NCBI GenBank assembly: GCA_013203195.1
Contig: JABMQM010000673.1
Location: 1 to 5,367, forward strand
Source: Desulfobacteraceae bacterium
Lineage (GTDB): Bacteria > Desulfobacterota > Desulfobacteria > Desulfobacterales > UBA11574
Reading direction: 5' to 3'
Length of the DNA stretch: 5,367 nt
The notes under the pieces were generated by a model, which saw only the letters and a program-made list of their open reading frames with translations, was not told the origin of the DNA and searched no databases. Below, piece by piece: positions 1-5,270 of the stretch. Numbering within the stretch: the stretch's first letter is position 1; every line of letters starts with the position of its first letter. Position numbers and translations under genes: made by a program.

Positions 1-1
1 C

Positions 2-115
2 GACTTGGCCGGCTACAGCGGCTTAGATGCCAACTTAAGCGTAACCGTTACGGAGCCTGAAAGCGGTCAATCATATACTGCGACTTATGATAAAACTCTT
101 TACCTGTACAGGTGA
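2..115 (+). CDS. 3' end of an unrecognised protein, possibly a secreted beta-rich domain (partial)
   Basis: The window opens inside a reading frame that runs 37 codons to a TGA at 113-115. The visible tail is rich in Ser, Thr, Gly, Tyr and alternating hydrophobic residues (for example LSVTVTEP followed by SYTATYDKTLYLYR). This pattern is typical of beta-strands in extracytoplasmic beta-sandwich domains, but it is too short to assign a family. The other two forward frames are interrupted: frame 1 stops at 58-60. The same frame stays open for a further 52 codons after the TGA, up to a stop at 272-274 that overlaps the next gene's start. The TGA may therefore be a true stop, a nonsense mutation, or a recoded selenocysteine codon. 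The start lies outside the window. I do not recognise the protein. Confidence 0.45.
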   Translation, partial: DLAGYSGLDANLSVTVTEPESGQSYTATYDKTLYLYR

Positions 116-127
116 CCTTACGGTAAA

Positions 128-151
128 GTTGCCAATGGGAAATGCGGCAAC
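128..151 (+). other. Small hairpin just after the TGA at 113-115 (post-stop structure or SECIS-like element)
   Basis: GTTGCC (128-133) and GGCAAC (146-151) form a perfect 6-bp stem around AATGGGAAATGC. Two further A-T pairs (135 with 143, 136 with 142) would leave an apical loop of GGGAA beginning 22 nt after the TGA. No T-run follows, so it does not look like an intrinsic terminator. Bacterial selenocysteine insertion elements are hairpins at about this distance after UGA, with G in the apical loop. The stem here is short and the resemblance is weak, so it may be chance. Confidence 0.3.
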
Positions 152-176
152 CCGATTGTTAATGCTAAGTTAACTG

Positions 177-204
177 TTGACAAAAAGGTAAGTTCATTTA
201 AATT
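177..204 (+). promoter_or_regulatory. Candidate sigma70-type promoter for the thioredoxin/HEAT gene
   Basis: A consensus -35 hexamer TTGACA at 177-182 is followed after 16 nt by TAAATT at 199-204, which matches four of six -10 positions. The predicted start would leave a leader of about 50 nt before the ATG at 264. This is sequence matching only. If the upstream frame really reads through the TGA, the promoter would lie inside coding sequence. Confidence 0.3.
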
Positions 205-263
205 GAAGCTTTCTACAGCCCAGAGGACTGTGGCAACGCACTTTCGCAAAAGGGTACTTATTA

Positions 264-1235
264 ATGACCCCTGAAGAAGAACGGAAAATAGCCCTGTGGG
301 GCCAAAAACTCAAAAATGATATCCCCATGGAGCTTACCATAACAGGGGATAAGCGCAGCAGAGCGTTTCAAAATTTCTGCGACAGTTTAAGTCGCGTTGC
401 TCCTAAAATACGTACGAAAACGGAAAAAGAAGATGAAGCTAAAGCGCCTGTAATCCGTATCGGCAATGTTCGCTATCAGGCCATTCCAACAGGCAAGGAG
501 CTGGAGCCTTTTCTGAGTGCACTGGCCGGCGACGAAAGCCCGGACCGGCAATTGCCGGCATCGCTCCGGGAGTTAGTCGGTAGCATTGAGATACCTGCGC
601 GGCTGAAAATCTATATTACACCTCACTGCCCTTTTTGTCCGGTGGCGGTAAAGCAGCTTCTATCCCTGGCCGCGGCTAATGAAGGCATAAAACTTACTAT
701 AATTGACGGCGCTCTGTTTCCGGAAGCTGCAAAATCAGACAATATCCAATCGGCACCCACGGTTCTGCTGGATGATATGTATCGTTGGACCGGAGCAATT
801 CAACTTTCGGAAATCGCCGACATGATATTAAACCGTGATCCTGCACGGCTCAGTGCCTCATCATTAAGAGATATGCTTGAGGAGGGCAACGCCGCAGGTG
901 TGGCTGCAATGATGACGGACAGTGGTAAAATCTTCCCGGCCTTTCTGGAACTTTTAGTTAGCGAAAAATGGCCGGTCCGTCTGGGTGCCATGGTGGTTTT
1001 TGAAACCATTGCTGAGAAGAACAACAAACTTATAGCCCAGGCTATCCCTTTTTTGTGGGAGCGTTTTCTCCAAGTGGAAGAGACGGTTAAGGGGGATGTC
1101 CTCTACCTATTTGGAATATCCGGTGACGAGAGCTTAATCCCGAAACTCGAAACGGTTTTAAGCGGGCCTTATCCTGCCGAAGTTAAAGAGGCCGCAACAG
1201 AAGCGCTGGAGGAGATTAGCCGCAGTTTTCAATAA
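264..1235 (+). CDS. Tandem thioredoxin-fold (PDO/AhpF N-terminus-like) protein with C-terminal HEAT-like repeats
   Basis: This 323-residue protein has no signal peptide or membrane segment, so it is probably a cytoplasmic thiol-disulfide protein. Residues about 1-90 resemble a first thioredoxin fold lacking a CxxC. Residues about 112-190 form a second fold with the redox motif H-C-P-F-C (Cys122, Cys125) after a beta-strand (LKIYITP), and a cis-Pro loop SAPT (Pro165). An inactive fold followed by an active one is the layout of archaeal protein disulfide oxidoreductase and the AhpF N-terminal domain. Residues about 195-323 are helical and HEAT-like (FLELLVSEKWPVRLGAMVVFETIA, then ESLIPKLETVLSGPYPAEVKEAATEALEEI), suggesting a docking surface for a partner. 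The ATG has AAAAGGG ten nt upstream. The gene converges on the YkgJ-like gene, with 14 nt between stops. A role in peroxide or protein disulfide reduction is inference; the electron donor and target are unknown. Confidence 0.85.
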   Translation: MTPEEERKIALWGQKLKNDIPMELTITGDKRSRAFQNFCDSLSRVAPKIRTKTEKEDEAKAPVIRIGNVRYQAIPTGKELEPFLSALAGDESPDRQLPASLRELVGSIEIPARLKIYITPHCPFCPVAVKQLLSLAAANEGIKLTIIDGALFPEAAKSDNIQSAPTVLLDDMYRWTGAIQLSEIADMILNRDPARLSASSLRDMLEEGNAAGVAAMMTDSGKIFPAFLELLVSEKWPVRLGAMVVFETIAEKNNKLIAQAIPFLWERFLQVEETVKGDVLYLFGISGDESLIPKLETVLSGPYPAEVKEAATEALEEISRSFQ

Positions 1236-1249
1236 CGTAGTCATTTTGA

Positions 1250-2101
1250 TCATATATAATAAAATTCCGACGGATGGAGCCTTCTTTTGAGCCTTTTTAA
1301 ACTATTTCCCTTCAACTTGTAAACGATTTCCGGGTCGGCCCTTTTTTCCAGAAGCGGTTTCATCAACGCATCGTCTTTGAGTTTTTCAAAAATACTTTCC
1401 ATTCCCGCCCGCGTATCCAGACGGGATATTTTATCATTGATGCTGTCGATAAGACCGGTCGGTTTAAGTTTTGCGTTTATAAGTCTGTCGTAAGCTTTAA
1501 GCGCAATCGGTTGCTTATTCGGGTTTTCTTTTTTCAACTGTTTGGTCAGAGGTTTGGAGTCAATAATATAGCGTGGGGTTTCGAATAGAAAAAAGCCGGA
1601 AAGAGCCTCTTCCCGGCTACTCATTTTTCTGAGCATCTTTAGTGCCGTACTTCTTTGGTCCGGGATTAAAATATCGCCCTTTAAGCACGGGAATTTACGA
1701 AAGATCGGGGCTTTGACAAGCTCCGGTACAAGCCCTTTTATCTGGTGATACTCCGGGAATAAAACACAAGCAAGCGGTTTTGATCCGTGAACCGTACAGC
1801 GCGTCTTTTCAAGAAAATGGCAGGGTTTTTTCAGCTTAATCAGCAGGCGATGATAGCGGAGATTTTGTTCACAACTCTGGAGCCCCAGGTGGCAGTGCTG
1901 CAAAAAGAGGCTGGACACGGGCGTATTTAAAACCAGACTGAGCCTGACCAAATCAAAAAGGGTGGCCTCGACAATAACTTCGTCCAGCCGGCATCCGGGT
2001 GCACTGCAATCATCCGGACACTGCATTTTGCATTCTTTTTGGGCAAGGTCTGTTTGGTGTTGAAAGTAGCTCTCCAGCATGGCAAGCCCCGTTTCATTCA
2101 T
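1250..2101 (-). CDS. YkgJ-family cysteine-cluster protein (putative zinc/iron-binding)
   Basis: This 283-residue soluble protein carries the hallmark of the YkgJ/UPF0153 family. An N-terminal cysteine group (Cys24, Cys28, Cys32, Cys37, within C-K-M-Q-C-P-D-D-C-S-A-P-G-C) is followed by C-H-F-L-E-K-T-R-C-T-V-H-G-S-K-P-L-A-C-V-L-F-P, with Cys94, Cys102 and Cys112, then Cys139 in a FPCLKGD segment. In this family the cysteines are thought to chelate a metal; no enzymatic reaction is established. The C-terminal half (about 150-283) is helical, Lys-rich and unrecognised, and makes the protein longer than minimal YkgJ proteins. The ATG at 2101 has only a weak ribosome binding site. A second ATG seven codons in (2080) is preceded by GGGG and is an alternative start. 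The gene is divergent from the XRE regulator and may share its operator region. Confidence 0.85.
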   Translation of the reverse strand: MNETGLAMLESYFQHQTDLAQKECKMQCPDDCSAPGCRLDEVIVEATLFDLVRLSLVLNTPVSSLFLQHCHLGLQSCEQNLRYHRLLIKLKKPCHFLEKTRCTVHGSKPLACVLFPEYHQIKGLVPELVKAPIFRKFPCLKGDILIPDQRSTALKMLRKMSSREEALSGFFLFETPRYIIDSKPLTKQLKKENPNKQPIALKAYDRLINAKLKPTGLIDSINDKISRLDTRAGMESIFEKLKDDALMKPLLEKRADPEIVYKLKGNSLKRLKRRLHPSEFYYI

Positions 2102-2126
2102 ACGTCCAGGTTAAAATCATGCAAAT

Positions 2127-2155
2127 CCACTAAGCCGAAAAAGGACTTATGTCAA
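2127..2155 (-). promoter_or_regulatory. Candidate promoter for the YkgJ-like gene
   Basis: Read on the minus strand, positions 2155-2150 give a perfect TTGACA -35 box. The -10 position 17 nt on (2132-2127, TAGTGG) is a poor match, so the call rests on the -35 box and on its location 50 nt upstream of the start. The box abuts the 14-bp inverted repeat at 2157-2190, so a protein bound there could affect this promoter. Confidence 0.22.
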
Positions 2156-2156
2156 G

Positions 2157-2190
2157 CTTGATGAATTCGAAGAAAGTCGAGTTCATCAAG
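2157..2190. repeat. 14-bp inverted repeat between divergent genes, candidate operator
   Basis: CTTGATGAATTCGA (2157-2170) and TCGAGTTCATCAAG (2177-2190) are inverted copies around the 6-nt spacer AGAAAG. Thirteen of 14 positions pair perfectly and the other would be a G-U wobble in RNA. There is no T-tract on either side, so it is unlikely to be an intrinsic terminator. It lies between a TTGACA on the minus strand (2155-2150) and a TATAAT on the plus strand (2212-2217). That is the expected place for an operator recognised by the neighbouring helix-turn-helix protein. The symmetry is seen directly; the operator role is inferred. Confidence 0.6.
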
Positions 2191-2217
2191 ACTTAGGTGT
2201 GAAGTTAAGAATATAAT
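2189..2217 (+). promoter_or_regulatory. Candidate promoter for the XRE regulator gene
   Basis: A perfect TATAAT -10 box lies at 2212-2217. The -35 position at 17-nt spacing (2189-2194, AGACTT) is a poor match and overlaps the last bases of the inverted repeat. A regulated promoter, blocked or activated at that repeat, would fit. The leader to the ATG at 2296 would be about 70 nt and is AT-rich. Confidence 0.3.
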
Positions 2218-2295
2218 AAACCTATATAGTTTCAATTTAATCCATAAAATAAATATATATTGACAAAAATAGAACTAAAAGGTAACAACAGAGGC

Positions 2296-3426
2296 ATGAA
2301 AGTCGACCTAGGATTCATCGGGGAAAATATCCGGAGCCTAAGAAGACAACGAGGTTGGACCATGGCCGAGCTGGCCGCCAAAATCGGAATAAACCAGGTG
2401 CCTCTGGGGCGGATAGAGCGCAGTGTAAACGCGCCGTCCGCATCGGTGATATACCGGCTGGCCAAGGCCTTGGGCGTTTCCGTGGACACACTGTTTGCCG
2501 AACACGAAAATGATTTCAGATCTCTTCAGCATGAAAGTGCCCGCGACCCTTTTCTGGTTCCCATGGATAAGCCTGACGAAGTGCTGCCGTCCAAGCTCAA
2601 AACAATGGCCCAGGATATAATCGATGCATTCTGGACCCTGGAAGATATCTGCAACGCCCAAAAACAAGCCAAAATTCCGCTGCTCATCCCTTTTGAATCC
2701 AGCAGGCAAGGGATGGAAATGCTCTCGGAAACCGTTCGTCGCTATATTGGAATCGAGCACGGCGTAGTGTTCGATTATTTTGAGCTTTTCGAAAATCAGG
2801 GGTTCCGGGTCATTGTTGTGCCCATGCCTAAAACCGTGGACAGTTTTTCTTATTATGATCCTTTATGCCAAAACGCGTTTTTTTTTCTAAACTCCCGCCC
2901 GAATCCCGAGCGGCAGCTTTTTCGACTGGCGTATGAACTTGGCAAAGTATTGATCCTTACATACGCCGTTAACCGGGGCGAACAAATATTTATAACCGAT
3001 CACAGGGCAGCGTTTACAGGTACAAAACCTTTAACGGCTCATCGGGCAGCCCGGCGTTTTGCCGCCACGTTTCTTATGCCGGCCGACGCTGTCAGTAAAA
3101 CGGTCGCCCAATTAGGCATCCAAAAAAAACACTGGTCTTACGAGCTGTTGCTACGCATCAAGCACCGATTCGGTATTTCAGCCGAAGCCTTTTTATACCG
3201 TCTGGACGAGTTGAACTTGATTGATCCTGCTCTAATTGAGCCCTTAAAAGAAAAAATCCATAAACATTATGGCAAAACAGATTTCGGTGAACCCGACTTC
3301 TCCAGACGATTGCTGACGCCTAACGGTCGTCTTTGGGATCTGGTGCTGACCGGTAAAGAAGTCGATAACGGGCGGGAAGAAGTGGTCAAGATCGAACAGA
3401 TTTTGAACAAGTGGAAAGTGGTCTAA
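2296..3426 (+). CDS. XRE-family HTH regulator with degenerate ImmA/IrrE-like (M78) domain
   Basis: From the ATG at 2296 this is a 376-residue DNA-binding protein. Residues about 8-67 are a classic XRE helix-turn-helix (IGENIRSLRRQRGWTMAELAA, then INQVPLGRIER, then PSASVIYRLAKALGVSVDTLF). Residues about 140-305 follow the ImmA/IrrE pattern: a FRVIVVPMP strand, then RQLFRLAYELGKVL, then AARRFAATFLMPADAV and a C-terminal helical part. In active members the core is HExxH, followed by an acidic ligand before the ANxFAaxLLMP segment. Here the core is Y213-E214-L215-G216-K217 and the later ligand position holds no acidic residue, so metal binding and proteolysis look lost. It probably acts as a sensor or repressor without self-cleavage (inference). 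A TTG at 2260 extends the frame by 12 codons but has no ribosome binding site. The ATG has AAAAGG 13 nt upstream and gives the usual N-terminal length. The inverted repeat upstream suggests autoregulation. Confidence 0.85.
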   Translation: MKVDLGFIGENIRSLRRQRGWTMAELAAKIGINQVPLGRIERSVNAPSASVIYRLAKALGVSVDTLFAEHENDFRSLQHESARDPFLVPMDKPDEVLPSKLKTMAQDIIDAFWTLEDICNAQKQAKIPLLIPFESSRQGMEMLSETVRRYIGIEHGVVFDYFELFENQGFRVIVVPMPKTVDSFSYYDPLCQNAFFFLNSRPNPERQLFRLAYELGKVLILTYAVNRGEQIFITDHRAAFTGTKPLTAHRAARRFAATFLMPADAVSKTVAQLGIQKKHWSYELLLRIKHRFGISAEAFLYRLDELNLIDPALIEPLKEKIHKHYGKTDFGEPDFSRRLLTPNGRLWDLVLTGKEVDNGREEVVKIEQILNKWKVV

Positions 3427-3462
3427 GGTCCGAGCAGGATAATAGAATATCGGCTATGACAA

Positions 3463-3492
3463 TTGACAGATATCTTTAAAAGTGGCAATTAT
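3463..3492 (+). promoter_or_regulatory. Candidate promoter upstream of the TcmP operon
   Basis: TTGACA at 3463-3468 is followed after 18 nt by AATTAT at 3487-3492 (four of six -10 positions). It lies in the 201-nt spacer between the regulator and the TcmP gene. Transcripts would pass through the two hairpins at 3491-3526 and 3568-3598 before the ATG, so either hairpin could act as a leader control element. Confidence 0.28.
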
Positions 3493-3526
3493 CCTTACCG
3501 AATTATTTATAAAATAGGTAAAGGAT
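3491..3526 (+). repeat. Imperfect AT-rich inverted repeat in the regulator-TcmP spacer
   Basis: ATCCTTACC (3491-3499) is inversely repeated as GGTAAAGGAT (3517-3526) with a single extra base. Inside it TATTT (3504-3508) and AAATA (3512-3516) pair around ATA. The two nested stems are separated by a one-sided GAAT bulge. It could be a protein-binding site or a weak leader hairpin; nothing shows which. Confidence 0.35.
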
Positions 3527-3567
3527 TTGTTTCTCCATGTATCGACTGATTTTAAGATGCCTATTTT

Positions 3568-3606
3568 CTGTTTGCCCGCCAGAGGGGGCGGCAAACAGAT
3601 TTTATT
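3568..3606 (+). terminator. GC-rich hairpin followed by ATTTTATT, terminator-like
   Basis: CTGTTTGCCCGCC (3568-3580) pairs with GGCGGCAAACAG (3587-3598) over 12 bp with one bulged C, leaving the loop AGAGGG. ATTTTATT follows at 3599-3606. This is the form of an intrinsic terminator with a modest U-tract. It lies about 140 nt beyond the regulator's stop and 29 nt before the TcmP ATG. It could end the regulator transcript, attenuate a transcript entering the TcmP operon, or mark the edge of an inserted module. Confidence 0.5.
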
Positions 3607-3627
3607 ACGTTAAGTTAAGGTTTAGGT

Positions 3628-4479
3628 ATGTCAGATCAGTTAAAATATGACGAGATTGGCTATTGGTCCGAGATTAAGCTTGATATTATTAAAGAGTATG
3701 CATCGGCATATTCACGGATTATGAGTAGCCAAACCCGCCCCCAATTTTATCACCTTTATATTGATGCGTTTGCAGGTCCGGGAAAACACATCTCTAAGAG
3801 TACAGGCGAATTTGTTCCTGGAAGTCCTGAAAATGCACTGTTAATCAAACCCCCTTTTCATGAGTATCATTTTATCGATTTGGATAAACAGAAGATTGAA
3901 TCGCTGGAAAACATGGCTGGAATCCGCGAAGATATTCATATACATCTCGGTGATTGTAATAAAGTGATGCTGGATAAAGTCCTCCCAAACGCAAAATACG
4001 CTGACTATCGCCGCGCCCTCTGTGTCTTGGATCCGTACGGACTACACCTTGATTGGGAGGTAGTATTTACAGCCGGTCAAATGAAATCTGTGGACATATT
4101 CCTGAATTTCCCTGTTGCAGATATGAATCGTAATGTTCTTTGGCGCAAACCCGAAGACGTTTCTTCCTCTCAGATTAATCGAATGAACAGGTTTTGGGGT
4201 GATGATTCCTGGCGTGAAGAAGCATATTCTCCCTCACCGCAAATGAAGCTGTTCGGTGAGAAGGAAGATGAGGAGAAGGTGTCGAATGAAATGATTGCAG
4301 AGGCCTTTAGAAGACGACTAAAAAAAGCTGCTGGTTTTGCCAATGTGCCTGCCCCGATTGCAATGCGAAATACTCAGAATGCAATCGTATATTACCTGTT
4401 TTTTGCATCTCATAAGCCAGTCGCTGAACATATTGTACAGGATATTTTTAAAAAACATACTAACAGAAGGGGAAATTGA
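3628..4479 (+). CDS. tcmP: Three-Cys-motif partner protein TcmP
   Basis: This 283-residue protein matches the TcmP family, known for being encoded beside a DUF5131/Gp37-Gp68 three-Cys-motif protein. Its biochemical role is unknown. The motif order resembles a Rossmann SAM-methyltransferase fold. YIDAFAGPGKH (44-54) is a glycine-rich motif I-like loop, and HFIDLDKQK (81-89) has an acidic strand end. HLGDCN (106-111) follows, and then VLDPYGLHLDW (133-143), a DPxG motif comparable to catalytic motif IV. The family start W-S-E-I-K-L-D-I-I-K-E-Y is also present. Cofactor binding is inferred from these motifs. AAGG at 3617-3620, seven nt before the ATG, supports the start. The stop TGA shares one base with the next ATG, so the pair is almost certainly co-transcribed and translationally coupled. 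The length is normal, with no disruption. The surroundings suggest a horizontally acquired module, which is inference. Confidence 0.88.
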   Translation: MSDQLKYDEIGYWSEIKLDIIKEYASAYSRIMSSQTRPQFYHLYIDAFAGPGKHISKSTGEFVPGSPENALLIKPPFHEYHFIDLDKQKIESLENMAGIREDIHIHLGDCNKVMLDKVLPNAKYADYRRALCVLDPYGLHLDWEVVFTAGQMKSVDIFLNFPVADMNRNVLWRKPEDVSSSQINRMNRFWGDDSWREEAYSPSPQMKLFGEKEDEEKVSNEMIAEAFRRRLKKAAGFANVPAPIAMRNTQNAIVYYLFFASHKPVAEHIVQDIFKKHTNRRGN

Positions 4480-5222
4480 TGGCAGCAAACTCCGCTATTG
4501 AGTGGACAGAAGCTACTTGGAACCCTGTCACGGGATGCACAAAGATAAGTATTGGCTGTCAAAACTGTTATGCTGAAAGAATGGCATACCGCCTCCAGGC
4601 CATGGGCCAGCCAAACTATATTGACGGCTTCAAGGTAAAAACCCATGAAAAAGTGCTGTCTCTTCCGCTAAGATGGAAAAAACCCCGCACAATCTTTGTA
4701 AATTCCATGAGCGATCTATTTCATGAGGAAGTGCCCGTCTCTTTTATATCGAAAGTTTTCAGGGTCATGGAGCAGACCCCCAAACATATATTTCAAGTTC
4801 TTACAAAGCGTTCCGAAAATTTGCGAAAGTTGAGCAAATGCCTGCCATGGCCGGATAATGTCTGGATGGGCGTTACCGTTGAAAACAACAGACATCAGCA
4901 AAGAATTGAAGATTTACGAAATACATCTGCAAAGATAAAATTTATTTCGTTTGAACCGCTCCTTGGCCCGATTACAAATATCGATATAACAAACATAGAT
5001 TGGGTTATCGTCGGGGGAGAATCAGGCCCTAAAGCGAGGCCTGCATCTTCCTTATGGGTGAAAGATATTCGCGACCAATGCCTGACCGCCCAAGTGCCTT
5101 TTTTCTTCAAACAATGGGGAGGATTCAACAAAAAAAAAGCAGGGCGTGTTCTGGATGGCCGCACCTGGGATCAAATGCCCGCCCGAAACTTTGCAAATCA
5201 AAAAGAGGGAAAATCATGCTGA
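4479..5222 (+). CDS. DUF5131/Gp37-Gp68 family three-Cys-motif protein (radical-SAM-like)
   Basis: This 247-residue protein belongs to the phage Gp37/Gp68 (DUF5131) family. Family landmarks occur in order. IEWTEATWNPVTGC-TKISIGC-QNC-YAERMA holds the C-x6-C-x2-C cluster (Cys20, Cys27, Cys30). They continue with VNSMSDLFH (74-82), VLTKR (107-111), WMGVTVEN (129-136), FISFEPLLG (155-163), VIVGGESG (176-183) and PFFFKQWG (207-214). The cysteine spacing and strand order recall radical-SAM enzymes, so an iron-sulfur cluster is likely, but no reaction is known. The ATG at 4479 has AAGGGG six nt upstream. A TTG one codon earlier is possible but too close to that site. Its coupling to TcmP implies a shared function, perhaps two steps of one modification. 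A run of nine A (5130-5138) near the C-terminus is a slippage-prone spot, but the family motifs stay in frame up to it. Confidence 0.9.
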   Translation: MAANSAIEWTEATWNPVTGCTKISIGCQNCYAERMAYRLQAMGQPNYIDGFKVKTHEKVLSLPLRWKKPRTIFVNSMSDLFHEEVPVSFISKVFRVMEQTPKHIFQVLTKRSENLRKLSKCLPWPDNVWMGVTVENNRHQQRIEDLRNTSAKIKFISFEPLLGPITNIDITNIDWVIVGGESGPKARPASSLWVKDIRDQCLTAQVPFFFKQWGGFNKKKAGRVLDGRTWDQMPARNFANQKEGKSC

Positions 5223-5239
5223 AAAACCCTTTGATATAA
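5216..5239 (+). pseudogene. Eight-codon ORF with strong ribosome binding site, possible truncated third gene
   Basis: AAAGAGGG at 5202-5209 lies six nt before an ATG at 5216, which overlaps the end of the DUF5131 gene. That is the usual arrangement for a translationally coupled downstream gene. The frame encodes only MLKNPLI before TAA (5237-5239). It may be the stump of a third operon gene cut off by rearrangement, a coupling or leader peptide, or chance. No continuation is recognisable in other frames. Confidence 0.2.
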
Positions 5240-5249
5240 AACAAGGCGG

Positions 5250-5270
5250 CTCTAACAATTCATGCGACGC
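5250..5270 (+). other. attC-like half-site after the TcmP operon (tentative)
   Basis: CTCTAAC (5250-5256) followed by AATTCATGCGACGC resembles, from memory, the left end of integron attC sites such as that of aadA-type cassettes (CTAACAATTCAT, then CGACGC). It sits 3' of the operon in the orientation a cassette attC would have. The matching right half (a GTTRRRY core after the complementary arm) is not found before the window ends, and the first base of the RYYYAAC core does not match. The rest of 5223-5367 holds no gene I can support. Confidence 0.22.

Noticed and set aside
2260..2295. TTG at 2260 as the start of the XRE regulator
   Set aside because: There is no ribosome binding site before it, it adds 12 residues atypical of XRE N-termini, and TTGACA there equally resembles a -35 box. 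The ATG at 2296 fits the domain start better, though the TTG is not excluded.
2338..2760. A 140-codon open frame on the minus strand inside the regulator gene
   Set aside because: It is antisense to well-conserved HTH coding sequence, has no recognisable protein pattern and no ribosome binding site; it reflects codon bias of the real gene.
2878..2886. Run of nine T in the regulator gene as a frameshift or slippage site
   Set aside because: The frame and the ImmA-like pattern continue correctly on both sides, so no disruption is visible.
3609..3615. Complete attC site around the hairpin at 3568-3598
   Set aside because: The right core GTTAAGT exists, but no RYYYAAC left core occurs between 3427 and 3567, so a full attC cannot be built here.
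4895..5164. An 89-codon minus-strand frame inside the DUF5131 gene
   Set aside because: It lies antisense to conserved family motifs (FEPLLG, VGGESG) and has no features of its own.
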